Assembly: GCF_036370855.1 (NCBI RefSeq) | Contig: NC_088132.1 | Coordinates: forward strand, 68,424,841 to 68,488,840 | Length of the DNA stretch: 64,000 bases | Origin: Dromaius novaehollandiae | Lineage: Eukaryota > Chordata > Aves > Casuariiformes > Dromaiidae | Reading direction: 5' to 3' | Part shown: positions 11,501-25,716 of the stretch, piece after piece | Numbering within the stretch: position 1 is the stretch's first letter | Layout: every line of letters starts with the position of its first letter | Made by a program: the position numbers and the translations under genes | Notes under the pieces: model-generated | The model's database searches: none | Seen by the model: only the letters and a program-made list of their open reading frames with translations | What the model was told of the DNA's origin: nothing

Positions 11501-14500
11501 CAATATCTTTTTTAGTTTCACCTGAATCATGCTTTAACTTCCCATCTAGTTTAGAGCAATGTCCCTGCAAGTGAACACTTCCAGATTTTTCAGAGATACT
11601 TTTTTAGACATGTGACATAATATCCAGACATATAATTAAACAAGAATTTGGGAAGAAATCTTTACCCTTAATTTAAATCAGTTTCCTCAAGCCAACTTTT
11701 TCCACCGAGAGTAGAGGAAATTATGATAGTCGCATAACTACAAACCCTATTTAAATACGCTTTCACCTTTAGTCTAAACTTTGTGTTGAATTACAACATT
11801 TTTGTTAGGAAATTCCAAAGGTATATTTTAAGTAAAAGACAAAGCCAACAAATTATTCACCGGCAGCAAGCAACATTCATTATTACAGCCACCCCAGACT
11901 TCCTTCTGATTACAAATAAAATAAATGCTAACTGAAAATCATTTTTTAATGGTAAAAGATGGGTGATATTTTTAATTTAAAAATAGTTTAAATGAAAAAA
12001 AAAGGAAAAAACTCTCCAGCTTTCTTTAAAAAATTATACGGAGATGTTCTCTGGTTTTCGTTAGACCACTTTCTCTTGAAAAATATTTGTGGTAAAACTG
12101 AGATCAACATGGTCAGAACTATTGCAAAACAAACAATAAGTGAAAAATACTATCTGCGGGGAAGATCAACACACCTGGGAGCTGAGTAAGGCAGCCAGTC
12201 AGAAACAAAGAGTAAGGAGAACAAGCATTGACATAAGGTGTAGCCGATATTATCTACAAATCATAGCCATGTCCTCATTGTAGTGTAGACCTCTCAGGTT
12301 AGCCATCGTTGTCCCAGCCCTAAGCCAGGGTTAGCTTAAACACTTAGATTCTTATACAGATTTGAATTTGGGAAGGGAACGATAACATTTCGTTTTCCTA
12401 ATGCTCTTTCTGCGTGCTCTACACAAGCAAGAATCGGTACAACAGGTATAAAAATAACAGATTTGAAGTACAACACATGAATGTGCAGAATTGTGACCAA
12501 ATAATAAACTGAAATTTGATTTCATTTGCACTAAGTAAGCAGTAACACCAATGAGAACACTGGTTCAGATTTGAATTTTAGTTACACAGGCATAAATCCA
12601 CAGGGGTTTCACCTGGATTAAAAAAGTTACTGACGATTTATACATTCATAAATGAGATCAATACCTGGCTCAATGGAGAACTATAGATGAGTAAAGCAAG
12701 CAGATAAACATCTAAAGAGAAACACAATATAAAAAATTGGAAAAAGGAAATAAAAAGACACCAAAATACCCTAAACTCATTTCAGAGCAAGATTAAGAAA
12801 GCTTAAGAACAGGTGTTGTGTCCTAATTACAGCGTAATCAAGACACTGGCCATCTTTTCTCTCAACCTTTCAACTCTTCTCTCAGTCTTTCGAACAGAAG
12901 TGAAGAGCCACAACATGGTGTGTCAGTTCCAGCCCGCAGCCCTGCAGCACAAGGCTGGTGTTAACAAGACTGAACAGTAATTGGAGCAGCTCTGAAAAGA
13001 GCATTTCTAGGCCTGGTGAAGGGGAAATCAGTACCACATAACACAGCATTATGAAAGCCACTGGGCAGGAAACATCATTAAGGCAGATTTTTTTAATTTA
13101 GCTCAGACCCTGACAACAGCTGCTAGCACTTCTTACACAGGGGAAAAGAACACATATTCTGTCCATAAACAGCACTTCTAACTACCATTCTTGGCAGTAG
13201 TGAAAAGGACGTACACACTGCAACACCTGCGGGAAGAGCTAAACCCCTATTCAGAAGGAAAAAGAAAATCTATTCCAATTGTTTTCCTGTGTTGTCTTTT
13301 CCACAGTTCTGAAAAAAACAGGCTGAAGAAAGCACCTTCCTGCCTGATGTAAAAGCAGATTTCTTCAGCAATCCTGACTTTGGCAATAACGGGTTACTCT
13401 TCAGGTGGGGTTTTCTAGAAAACAGATATTAGCAATAGCATCTGCTGCCTGCTTGTGCTAGCTGAAAATTCAATTCAAGCACCCAATTCTATTACCAATA
13501 GAAAATTTTTTAAAATGGTACATTTATATAAGTGTTCGAAAAAGCTAAAACTCATATGACTCATACCCTTTTCTGTCAAAACAGATTAATAGTCCTGTTT
13601 ATCTGCCCAGCACATGCAGTACCATTAGTGGAAGATGGGCTTTCCCACATAACTCCGGCAGGGAGCAGCTACGCCAGGACCTGAATACAGCTCTGTGATT
13701 AGACTGCCACATCAGCCTTTTCTATCTGTTTTTTTTCAGGCGAGAAACACAAGAAAGCCTTTGTTGGAAGATGCTGATCAACCACCTCAGTAGTCAGGTA
13801 ACCGTCAACTAGCCCACCCTGTGCTAGTCTCAGATCCGGGGGAAAAGGGTCAGGAGATTTAGACAAAGGATCGGTAGCCCTCTAAAAGAGGACTGGGGAG
13901 CTTTGGTTTATGCAACAGGCACTAGACTTCTGTAGGAATATGAAGGAAGAGGCTCTCAGATCCCATTACTTGCTTTGGTCTTTTGGAAAAGGGATTTGAA
14001 CCCAGAGACTTCTCTAGAAGCCTGAGAAGGGTCTCAGTCCTCAGCCCTCAGTGGAGGGAAAACCATCACTCCCTGCATTTGAAAAGAGTAATCCCGGCTC
14101 CCCTTGGAAAGAAGGGTTGTAAACTTCTGTCTTCAGGGAAGATTTTGAATTCCACATCCTAAATGGAGATCGCAAAATGATATCTGAGTACAGCATATGA
14201 AAAAGGGCTGAACAAACATGTACCATAAAATTTGCATGGATCTCCATCATACTGGACTTCTCAAGCCATGTGCAGTAAAGTCAAGCATTGCAGCACTTAA
14301 GCTTCTTTTTTTGGATCTATCCCCAGATTTACACATACAGTCTTTGCTAATCTGTTTTACTGTTTTTGTAAAATAAACAGCCTCAAAGAAAGTTTCTCAA
14401 TACATTTTAGATGTGGTAGCTATAATACACTCTGTCCTCTTGGGACAGGGGAAGTGGCCAGCAGCTAAGGCGTTTATTTATCATTGTCCTTATTAAGCAC

Positions 14501-17500
14501 AAAGACATTGCACTTCAACACACACACATACAATTAAAATGTTGCGTAGATGACATAGCTGCAAGCAGAGCCTAGCATGTACAGTACTGTCTGTTCCCGG
14601 CAAGCTAGAGCCGTGCCTTCTAAAGTGGAAAAACACAGTTGTTCTCTGTAGGTATAACCCACCTTCTGCCTTAGTAAGACCTGCTCCACTGACACAGTGC
14701 ATCCGTCAGATACTGGGCCGAGAACACCAGTTTACCGCAGACTGAGCATAGGGCGCAAATGTCCCAAGTTCAGACCATTAAAAGACATGGGAATCTAGAC
14801 AATGAGCTTACCCCAGGCCCCAGACGTGATCCCTAGCGCTCAGCACCTCCAGGGCCTCGGAAAATGCTCTCTTACTACATAAGATGTGGCTACTCTTTGA
14901 CAAGGCAACAGGGATCACTGGTCATTTCTAAGTATATTGTAGGCCCTGCCTTGGAAAGAGGATGGTGAAGGGGCTCAGGCAACAGTATGGAAAGAATTGG
15001 AATTTAACACAAGTGATAACAAAATGTGCTGAAGTTATCAACTACATTATCTTTGAGGTGTGATACAACTGGTTTCGATTTGATTCAAGGGTTCACAGTA
15101 GCTGTGCCTGCCAAAGTGGTACAGCTCCTAGCTGCAGCACACCCACTGCCATCAGAGAAAAAGCTCTGTGCGCGTGAATACTCAAGGTCTGTTCACTACT
15201 AATCGAAACAGTAGCAGGTAATGCTTTACTGCGTGCATACGTTTTGGAATAGTCATGGTTTAAATATTCTTTGCGCTGCTGTCCTCTCTGCTGTATCACT
15301 TCCCTTTGTTTTCCTTTTTTATTCCCCTGCGTGATACAAGTTGGGCTACTTTCTAATCTTTAACAGCACCACTCTATTGTGCTCAGCATGTTCTTTATTC
15401 ATCCCATATTTCTGAATGCATGTAAGTTAATGGAAACCATGCATTGAACTCTCAGAAGTATTTTGGGGGATGGGTCCACTTCCTTTCCCTGTCTATCCAG
15501 CCAATGTACAAAACCAGTCTGCAAACAAATGCCAGAAGTCAAAAATAAAACAAATGCCCCCACACACGAAAACAAATAAAAATAGAGAGGTCATCATTTG
15601 CCACAAAGCAGATTGTTTGTAGACAAGTTTTCTTGACACCACAATACCACAACAGACAATACAGGACAACAAAGGGAAAAGAACTTCATGTTCTCAAAGA
15701 ACTTTTTTGCAGCGTATTTATGAAATGGAGAATTTTGTGACACTGAATGCACAAAAATGGACTAAGCAAAATGGTCAGCTGAAAGCCACCCAAGTAAGAA
15801 AAACAGAAGGGAGGAATAGCTAGAGAGAAACTGGTGCATGGTCTGCACGATAGCCATGCAAACATAGGGGATGGGGTTTGCGTAGGTTCTTCAAGACAGT
15901 AGGACCACCAGGGCTAGGAGTGGCAGAAATGAAGGAGCATAGGACATCATGGATTTGGAACAGTCAGCTGGCCAGAGAAATGCAAAACAATAGCAGGGAC
16001 ACAGAAACAGAGTGGCCAGCTACAATCTAGAAAAAAAATATCAAGAATTTGCTTTGAAAATTAAAATCTGTGCTAAAAAGGGAGAGGACAAGAGTAGCTA
16101 AAACAGTTGCAGGTACCTGGATAACAACAGAACTGCAGTTGCATTATCCCTTTGCAACAGCCAAAGCTAAAGGGCATTAAATGATTAGATGATAATCTGC
16201 TAGGTAAGATGGCATGGCATGGAGCATGAACTGAGCTCCATAACAAACTTATTTAATAAGACCTGTCTTGACTCAAGCCTTAGCTACCTGCTAGTTAACA
16301 AGACATCATTAGGACCTGTCTCTACCATTTGCTTCCCTCACAAAAACTTTGAAGACTTTTTACCGGAGTGGGGGGACGCAATACAACAGAGGTCAGTTAA
16401 AATAGTGTATAGTGTATGTATAGTGTAATGAGGAATAACTATTGAATATTTCTTAAAATAGAAATTATTAAGGGTTTTTTCTGAAGTTATAAGGAAGATT
16501 GAGACAGGCTGAGGAAATATATTTCGATCTACAATGAATTAACTGATGGAAGTCACCACCATAGCATGCTAAGGAGGCCAAAGGGATTGGACCAATTCAA
16601 GGAATATACATCTACCCCTAATCACTGCAAGTGGTGTTGAGGACTCCAGCTCAGTACGTCCTGAACCCACTAACTGCAGAAAGCCAGGAGACATGGTATT
16701 GGAAAGATCGGTCTATGCTTGCACTTTTCTTACCCCCTCTCTAAGCATTTACCACTGACCACTCCTGAGGACCAGGATACCCTGGTCCGATTCTGTATAG
16801 CTGTTCTTATAATGAAAAGGAAATGTTACAGGAATGAAAACTTTAAATGGGAGAGCACACAAAAACCAAAATCTAGTACAGAACAAAACATTTGACTGTC
16901 AGCTCCCCTTTCCATTCAGCAGAACCGCTTTCTTGAAGCTCGCCTTTTGAGATTTATTGTCATTTGCCAATACACAGACTTGGGATGAGAAAAGACAGGC
17001 ACATTTCTTTCTACAAAATAAGAATGAATGTTTATTTTCAGTGGTGGTGATTTAGAACTGCAAAGCAGGAACTAATCCTCTCCACATTAAAATGAAAATG
17101 CTGTAAGTTCATTTAATACTACAAAGGGAGTCAATGAAAAAATTGGCTGCCTCTTTGCACTTAGCTTTGCTGAAGTTGATATTTTACATATTCCTATAGC
17201 CTTTGCTCTTGAGACTGATTCAAGGTCTAGCCTAATTTTGCAATGGCCACAGCTTGACTACAGAAGCACGTTCCTACCCAAATATGCAAAATGTATTTTT
17301 ATTTTTACAGTTTAACTGCAGGAAGAGAAACTGTTTGAGTTCACTGTGCAGCGGCTTCCACATTTTTAACCACATGGAGCTCCTGATGGCTAAAGTAGTT
17401 AAGATGAAGTAGAAGTTGATACCATACGGTTGTCTCTAGCACTGTAGTAAGACATCAAGTATAGTGTTTCTATGCTAGTTCTCTATAAAACTGATCGCCG

Positions 17501-18789
17501 AAGAGGTATTGTTTAATTATTCCTGGAAGAGAAGGAGCACAAATAGTCTTGAATTGAGAATGCTTTCATTGTATGTGATTATGTTATAGAAACTTTTGGA
17601 ATGCTTTCTCCCCAAGTTAAAAGCCAGAAAAATACAATATTTTGCATTATATGCTTTCAAAGAAAACAATGGACTAACAGATCTGCGAAGACTAGTATAC
17701 GGAGATGTCAACTAATGGCTAAGATTTTTTGCTATTTGCCAAATGAGCTGTTTCTCTCTTTACAATATTGAATAGCTGTTTTTATTTTCAAGCTGCACAT
17801 TAAGCTGCAGAAAAAGTGTCTGCTCTGTTCCCCTCAGATTCTTGCTTTTTCAAAACACAAATAAAAACAGAGCAACTAGGAAATTCAAACTGTAGGTCAT
17901 ATGGAAGACAAAAAGGCAGCTACTGAGATGTTCCTGCCTTTGTTCCCAGCAGGTGGTTCAGGAAAACCCAGTCTGAAGGAAAAATCAGATATTTGAGTTC
18001 TAAAGTGCAAAGATGTTAAAAATGAACATGGCTTTCAGATTGCAACTCCTGCTTTTTTTGAGTTCCTGTTCAGGCCTCACTCGTGTTTAAGACTGCTCAT
18101 TTCAGTACAGGGCATGACTTTCCAAAAATGTAATAACTTAATTCAAAGGTTTGTTTACTTTTACAAACAGAAAGCTTTGGGAAAGTTCGAACATTTGGGC
18201 TGCCATACATCCTATACTTCATAGGCAGAATCACAACTGGTACCTTTGAAAAAATTGTAACTAGAAGTGTACAAGAAGGTGACCTAGAGTATCTGAGGCT
18301 GGGTGAGAAAGCCCACAAATTCCATGCATAACTCTAACAGTTTGTGCTTTGGGACTTTACACTTTTCCACACGAATGCCTGTCTTCCAAAAGCCTAGTCA
18401 GAAATCTTATTAACAAAACCCGAGATATGTTTGCTCAGTACACCGGTACATGCAGTTACAAAAGCTACAACTAACAGAGCAGAAATGAATACTCAGGATG
18501 TGGTGGAAACCTTGTTTAATCAGATCTGAGTGTACTTCCACCAAAAAGGGAGTTTCTGCATTCTCCTGGGCTGGCAGCAATGCTCAGGTGGCTCCAGTCA
18601 GCTGCATCAGGGGACTCATCCTGCTAAAAAAGCTTAAGCTTCAGCTTAAGCCACTTGTGAAACTGTACCCTTAAAAGCCTTTAATCAAAATCATATTCCT
18701 GTCTGTTTTTCATCAGTGAAAGACAATAACATTTTACTTTTGAAACCTCAAATATGGAAACGGTTCTTGGTTCACTGGCATGCATTTAC
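5561..18789. other. Long gene-free stretch
   Basis: About 13 kb of AT-rich sequence without a reading frame that looks coding. Frames are short, overlap on opposite strands and lack recognisable domains. A short CA run lies near 14519-14529. I saw no clear transposon, tRNA or other RNA gene. Ancient repeats and conserved non-coding elements could be present but cannot be recognised without alignment. Confidence 0.45.
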
Positions 18790-19650
18790 CACAGGGAAAA
18801 CGCATGTGACCAACTTGATCGATTGCCCTCTAGGATGAAATGACTGGCCTTGGGGATGAGCGGACAGCAGTGTATGTAATGTCATTTGGCTTTAGCAAGG
18901 CAACATTGTCTCCTGTGACAACCTTGTATCCTAACCGAGGAGATAGGGATCGGATTGGTGAAAAAAACACTTTTGGACTCAAAGTGTGGTGTTCAACACT
19001 TTGTAGTCTAACTGGCAGCTGGTCGTAAGTGGTGCTCCCCAGGGGCTGATACTAGGCGCAATACTGTTTAACATTGTCATCAGTCACCTGGACCATGGGA
19101 TGAAAAGCATCCTCGTCAGGCTTGGGGATGCCAAACGGTGGGGAGTGGTCAACGCACTGGACAGCAGCACTGCCGCTCAGATGGATCTTGACAGGCTGGA
19201 GGACTGGGCTAACAGAAACCTCGTGAAGTTCAACACAAACAAATGGAAAATCTGGGACTGGTGCAGAATAACCCATGCAGGCTGGGGACTGACCAGCCAG
19301 GAAGCAGCATGGCAGAAAAGGACCTGTGAGTCCCAGTGCACAAGTTGAACATGGTTGAGCAAGACAAAGCCAGGCTTCTCTCAGACGTACACAGCAGAAA
19401 GGCAAGAAGCAATGGGCACAAACTGCTGCAAAGGAACTTCTGACTAGATACCAGGAAATAAAACCTTTTATGGTAAGGGTAGTTAGTTAAACACAGAACA
19501 GGTGCCCAGGAGGTTGTGCAATTTCTGTCCTCCTTAGATTTCCAGAGCTCCCCTGGACAAGGCCCTGCGCAATCTGATCTAACTTCAAAGTCAGCAGCAG
19601 CTGGACTAGACAGTTCCTTCAAACCTCAACTATTCCATAATTCTACAGTT
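18790..19650 (+). mobile_element. CR1-type LINE, decayed 3' portion, plus orientation
   Basis: The order follows the 3' half of a CR1 element. An upstream RT segment (D-F-S-K-A-like, near 18890) is followed by the remnant of the G-V-P-Q-G-S-V-L-G region at 19030-19080. Next comes a D-R-L-E-D-W-A-N-R-N-L-V-K-F-N-x-N-K segment at 19185-19245. The terminal part at 19540-19650 reads ...CTGGACAAGGCCCTG... and ends in CR1-like ATTCTA-type 3' repeats. Many indels and a missing middle section break the frame. It is an old, immobile copy. Confidence 0.8.
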
Positions 19651-22600
19651 CTAACCGTGATATGGACCATGCATTCTTCTCATCTGTTTTGTGCAGACCA
19701 GCTGCTCATTAGACATAGTTTCATAACAGCTCTGATTTGACTTCAGCAACTTCTGGAAGTAAAAAACTAATTTTAAGAATGTGTTAACCTGGGTTTATAT
19801 AGCTGGACTTGCAAATTTTGGCTGGCTGTAGGATGCTCAATAAAGTTCCTTTATCTTCTGCAGATTTCAAAATTGTTACTTACCTCAAACTCTTATCATA
19901 ACACTTATTACTGAGATATTTATGCTCTTCTGCATAAATAGATTATTGTATCTGACATGGCAATCTTTAAAGAAACAAAAATAGTTTACAACATTGCGGT
20001 TCGCAGAACTAAATTCCGAAGAGTTTTAATAAATCAAAATAACTAGTAAAATTACTATTAAAAATGCAGTATAATTTGACTTGTAGCAATCCTACAACGA
20101 TAGCCCTTTGGGAGCAATACACTGGTTGCCATAAAAGATCATTTGCAGTTTACATTCTGCTGGGAATCTTTGCAGAACAAAATAAAAACACTGTATTCTT
20201 TGATACTTCACTAGTAAAAGCAGTAAAGGGTGCAAAGCAGGATGCTTTTAAAATAGTACCAAGTGAATCGCAATAATGCCCTTGATCAATAAGAAAGCAT
20301 GTACCGTGGCAAGTGCTTTAGGTTTCGACAAGGATGTACTAATCACCTGAACACAGAACTAGATCCAACAGAAGAATTATATACCTATATGCTGTTATTA
20401 CTAGTTCCCCTCTTATTTCAGTGACTCACCGCACGCCCACACTCAAAAGACAAATTAAAATGGATGCTAAGACAGACCCTTCCTTCTGATCTTTGTGTCA
20501 TTGCTGCAGGCTGCAGGCATGCTGCACTCACTTTCTAGCCTGTCGCTCAGCTCCATCTTTTGTTTACTTATCTTCCGCCAGATTGCATGAGGACAGTTAC
20601 ACCATAGCTCCTACAAACATATATGCAAAGGACTTGCACCACCCAAGTCACATTTGCAGCAGTGTGTTAGCTGTGTGCATCTCATCAGCGTAAGGCAAGC
20701 AGTGTAAGACTATTGTAGCTGCCTGAGGATATAAATAAATACCGTACAAATCTTTATAGCTTTAGCAATTACATTTCTATAAAAATCTGGCCTTTCAGCA
20801 CTTCCAAAAATTTTAAGCTATAACAAATATATTAACTTGCTTGAGGAAAAAGGCCATGCACCTTGCATCTACTAATTTTGTAGATGTATTACAACTGGGC
20901 ACATGGGCAGTTATCTACTTTATGGACTGATGTTGCTCAATCTTCTTGTTAAAGTAGTCTGATATTGTGAACCTTTTATAAATGCCATGGTAACCAAATA
21001 TTTGCACAATTTTTATTCCTTTCCAGGTGTCTTATATCATCCTTCATGTGTTGTTCTCTAGTTACAAGATTGTGCAAATATTTAAGGAATCTTTAATTAA
21101 AATCTTAGAGAATCAAACTACATACAGCATTAAAAATGTCTAAATAGAATAAAACAATGCTTTTCACTGAGTTGTACCAGGCCTTGCACTAGACTTGAAT
21201 TTCTTACAGTGCAGACTTGTTAATTTTTTCTTTCTCTCAGATTCATCCCATTCCAGAAAGAGTTTTTTCATAGCAATACAGATAATTTTGGCAATTTTGG
21301 CTTGCAGATAAAAAGTTGTAAAACTATAAATAGTCACACACATGCAAAGAATGAGCCAGAAGGGCCAGCCTAGAAGGAAACAGGAAAATTACGGTGGCCT
21401 CCTGCAGTCTTGTTGAGATGGGGAAAGATGCCTCTCCGAGTTGTCTAGCAGGTAAGGATAAAAACCATTCCTCGTAGGTATTCCAGCCTCTACCATCTGG
21501 ATTCTTGAAACCGTCGTATGTATGCCTTTTGTCTTAGGTACCCACGTGGCAATGGGATAACTCGTGCCATGAAAAGTGCTGTGCAGGTCTTAGAAAGTGG
21601 GAATCAGTTAGGCTCATAGAAGGATTAAATCCCAAATGATGAGCTACCGACTACAACTGACTGGCACGGAGACATCCCTGAGTGAATTCTCCTCAGCAGA
21701 TCCATGAGCTATTGAGAAAATGAGGAGTACCTCGGCTCTTTCCCATAAATGTCTATGTTACCACTTTTGACTTCTAGGTAAACAATTTATTTCAGTCTTA
21801 GCAGGCACAGTTGAAAATATGTTCTTCAGTGTCACCACCTACAGACAACAGCAGGTAGCTAAATCCTCTTAATTTAAGCTTTTAGCAGATGTTATCCAAA
21901 CTGCTTTCTACTAGTGCCTCTGTCCATCGCCAATATATAGGAAATAAAGGTTGCTGATGCTAGGTAACACAAATTGCACAGAAGTCAGCTACTTAAAGCG
22001 GCTGGTGTGAGTACTCTTAATGCCAGTACTTTTATTTACTTATTGCGATGTATTGAACAGTCTGGATGATTACAAAGATGAGCTGTGGCCTGGTCAGGTG
22101 GAGGCATTCCCAGGAGACAGTAGTGGCCCTGGCAGAACGGTGCAGTCCCCTGTTGCAGAAGTGACCTCTCAGTACTGATCCTGGATGGTCAGCACGCAGG
22201 GATATGTCAGAGAAGACAACAACTGCCGAACTCACAAACGTATCCAGAATCACATTCTGGATCTTGGGTCCCAGGGGAAACCAGACTAAGAGACTACTAT
22301 ATTACCAAACAAAACAAGGCCAGGGATCATACCCTACCCTGAGACAAGAGGCACATACCAACCCAGATGGTCCTTCTAAGCCCTAGATGGTGTCTTGACG
22401 CATTATTTTCAAGTCAAAGTGCCTGAAGTGATGTGAGGACTGTTTTGCGACTTGTCAGAGTGGTGGTTTCGTAATGGGAAGCGGAAGGGACGTGTGGGAT
22501 GGGTATGGCACGAGAGCATGTAGGACTGTCTGAAGGTGCTGGGAGAGTGTTGAGGGCAGTGCAGTGCAGTCGTCTCCCTACTGCCTACTGAGAGTGGTCT

Positions 22601-25060
22601 TGGTGCATCCTATCCCTTAAGCCACGAGTGCCAACCGTCTAGCTGGCACAGGCCAAAACTACACCGGAGTGCTTGCTAACAGCTAAGCAATCTGGACCAT
22701 CGGTGGTCGAGTGCTGTCTTGCTCTCTGTCCATGTTTAATTTAGCAATATAAACACAGTCTAAATCAATCTAGAATTTAGGATCTGAGGCATCAAACCTA
22801 GCAGAAAACCGTCCTAACCTCATAGGGAAATGATTATTTCTGTAGTTATTACTCACTGCAATGGAGACACACTGCTTCTGTGAAATAGGCCAATGTTCCA
22901 ATTATTCCCTTTCCAAACTGCAACTCCAAGGCTGGGAAACAGCAGTAAACATGTGCAAAGTTCAATATCTCAGCTTCTTTAAACCTTTGACTCACACGCT
23001 GGCAATTGCACAAAGTTACACCCCTCACTACTTGTCAGAAGACAAATATCACTGCTTGCAATCACTGAACATCAAAGATACAAGAAGGCTATGCGACATT
23101 AGCAATACGCCAGATTGCACACGTGCACCCTCAGACTTATCTGTAAGGACAATTTTATCATTTTTAAGACCAGCAGACAGAAAATCAGTTACTCACCTCA
23201 GGTTACCTCGGCTGGATCACCTGCTTACCTATCAGCTTTTACTCTTTTAGAGTCTATTTTTTAATTGTATGCTCATATATATAATGTGAACTGGTATACG
23301 CAATATTACTCACCTAAAGGAAAAGCCACCCTTTGAATTCTCTTTTCTGTGTGGACATTAGTGCTTCCTCATTAATTTTCATTAGCCTGAAAATCTGTGT
23401 TTAACTTCTAAAATTATTTGTGATTTCTGTGCTCATTTTCAACTTAGCATTCTTCAAAGAAGTTTTAAAAATGTATCTTTTGAGTTGGGTGAAGGACTGT
23501 GAAAGATTTTACAGTCCCTTTACAACATAACTCATGAGATGTGCCAAGTCATCCCAAACAATTCTGCTCTTAATAGCTATCAGTCATGCATAATATGAAG
23601 TTAACATGCAAAATAGCTCACCAAAAAACGCTTAAAAATTATGAAGAAACTGATAGTTTAAAGGACCTGAATAGATGGGCCGCAATATACAATATAAGAT
23701 ATACCTGTTCCTACCAATCTGTATATTAGGAACATTCAAAATTTTTTTTTCAAAATACATAGTTTCAAAGGAGATGTACCTCGTTTAAATACCAGCTCAA
23801 CACTTAGTCAAGGTTTCCTGAAAGGTCTGATAAAATGTCACTAGAAACTGTGAAGTGTTTACATTTCTCCTAACAGATCGCTCCAGTTCATGGAATACAT
23901 GTTTTGCTGACAAAATTGGGAGTATTTTTAAAATTCCCAATCTGACTAGCTCTAAAAATTTCTTATGTCTGTAATTTTTTCCCTAGGAAATAAAAAGAAG
24001 ACCCCAGAACCATTTGCTACAAAAATCAGTACAAATACAAATAATATAAACAAACAAACAAGCAAACAAAAACATCTTTTGGAAGTAAAGATATTCCAGT
24101 CATAATTCATGCACCTCCACCTTTAACTTGCTAATATTTGGGAAGAAGAGGACAAAAGCAAAGCTTTAATTCCCTTCTCCATTGTCAGATATAAATATTA
24201 AGTATTTTTAAAGAAGGTCTATGGGATATACTCTGCTGCCCTGATAACATTGTCAGAATGACCTGAATTTTGGGCCCTCTCAAAATTTTTCATCACTTGA
24301 TATTTCAGCCTTACCACCATGTTATCAGAATATATTATTGCAATTGTTCGAATAACTTTTTGATTTGTTTAGCTCTTTTAAATAAGTTATTTCATCTTAT
24401 GGATTATTATTTTAGGAAGTTAAAATGTGGCATATTTGAAAACAGGGGTTTGGAGATTTGCAGTAACTTAGGAACGAGGAAATGAGCCTAGGGTCCCTAT
24501 CTAGGAAAGTCATGGAAAAACGGTACTATTACAAAGGCTTCTGGAACAGATGATTTTTCTTTTTTAAAGAATAATTCTTTCGAAGAACAATTTAAGGCCT
24601 TACCTTGGTCTTTTTGCTAGCAGCCCTGCATTATCTAAGGACAGCAATGGTGAAGTCTCCTCCTTTTTTCAGAGAGCTAGCTGAGACCTTCACCAGGGGC
24701 TGCAAACTATAGGATGTTATAGGAACATCAACAGTTATCACTAATTAGACTCTCAATTTTTTTGCAACCTAGCTGATCACCCAGTCAAAGGAAGATTATT
24801 GTAAAAGGTAACTTTCACAAAAATTCAGTCAGTGAATGATTCAAAGATACTATTTTTCAATGGAAAATGCTAGTAAGCAATGAAAGAACAGAAGTGCGGG
24901 TTATAAAAGCATTTAAAATACCAGGGGATAAAAGTCACCAATACAAGCTTCATTTTTCCAGGGACAGAAAAATGACATTCTAGAGAATCGTGTTGTATAT
25001 TTGTGCACACTCCAAACACGGACTCGTAAAAGGCAGCAAGACTGAACAACCAGATACTCC
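19651..25060. other. Intergenic, nothing recognised
   Basis: No intact gene is seen. The longest frame (129 aa, plus, 22861-23250) has no recognisable domain and ordinary non-coding composition. A short (CAAA)n run lies at 24050-24071. Confidence 0.45.
24050..24071 (+). repeat. (CAAA)n microsatellite
   Basis: Imperfect CAAA units lie in an A-rich context. It is short and probably of no functional consequence. Confidence 0.7.
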
Positions 25061-25300
25061 GAGCGCGCGCCGCCCTTTTAGGAGTTACCTTGGAGGAGAA
25101 GGATGGGACCCCCCGGGCTGAGCAGTGGCTCCGAGCAGCAGCCAGAGCCTTGACCGCCCCAGGCTGGCCAGCAGGCCACGGCAGAGACAGACCCAAAGCA
25201 CGTGGTGTCACACGAAGTTACCACAAACCCCTCAGGCTGCCAGTGACCCTCTCTGGCTCCAAGGAGAGAGGGCTCAGTGGTCTCCCCTGAAAATAGCAAT
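25060..25300. other. GC-rich segment
   Basis: This block is clearly richer in G+C than its surroundings and begins with a GCGCGC cluster at about 25063-25072. Overlapping frames on both strands (up to 158 aa on plus and 113 aa on minus) are the expected by-product of GC-rich DNA. No domain is recognised. It lies just downstream, in the minus sense, of the coding-like block at 25422-25716. A decayed exon, a retrocopy or a small promoter are all possible. Confidence 0.35.
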
Positions 25301-25418
25301 CCACCCTGGCAGATCCACGCTCTGCAGTCACTGGGGTGTGAAAAGACACCCCAACTGTGAGTGGTCCCCAGCAGCCACCAGTGCACAGTCACCGTCAATG
25401 CTAGTACAAATCAGCATA

Positions 25419-25716
25419 CTAAAATGGCCTGAAGGTTTCTGCAAATATGAGCACTGGTGGATGTTCCTTGGCATACAGTGCAGACAGGTAGTGGCTCTGC
25501 TCTTCACGATACATGTTGCGCCTCTCTTGGTTGTACCTGCTCTTTCTGTCAGCCTTTACTGTACCCAGAAGTTCCTCTTCTCGATTCCTTGTTGTATGTG
25601 ACAGCTTTTTGTACAAAGCTGCTTCAAAGTCTGTGGTGTTAAGTCCATTAAGAAGACGCTTCAATTCTTGTAAAATATTGGACGAAGGGATGACTCAGAA
25701 GTCTTCCCATGAATGC
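25419..25716 (-). pseudogene. Coding-like block with in-frame stop; decayed exon or retrocopy, gene not recognised
   Basis: On the minus strand a strong acceptor (a TTCTAAG branch-like motif, then a pyrimidine-rich ATTATTTCACAG) ends at 25717. Downstream the frame reads H-S-W-E-D-F, then a TGA at 25695-25697, then about 91 codons to a TAG at 25419-25421. The post-stop part has the composition of a real coiled-helical protein: heavily charged, with segments such as R-N-R-E-E-E-L-L-G-T-V-K-A-D-R-K and Y-R-E-E-Q-S-H-Y-L-S-A-L. Codon choice looks vertebrate-like. The coding character probably ends near E-H-P-P, about 25455. I cannot name the parent gene. A chance frame remains possible; an inactivated exon or processed pseudogene is my preferred reading. 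Confidence 0.35.

Noticed and set aside
22861-23250. 129-aa plus frame as a possible gene.
   Set aside because: No domain, no coding-like composition and no splice or promoter context.
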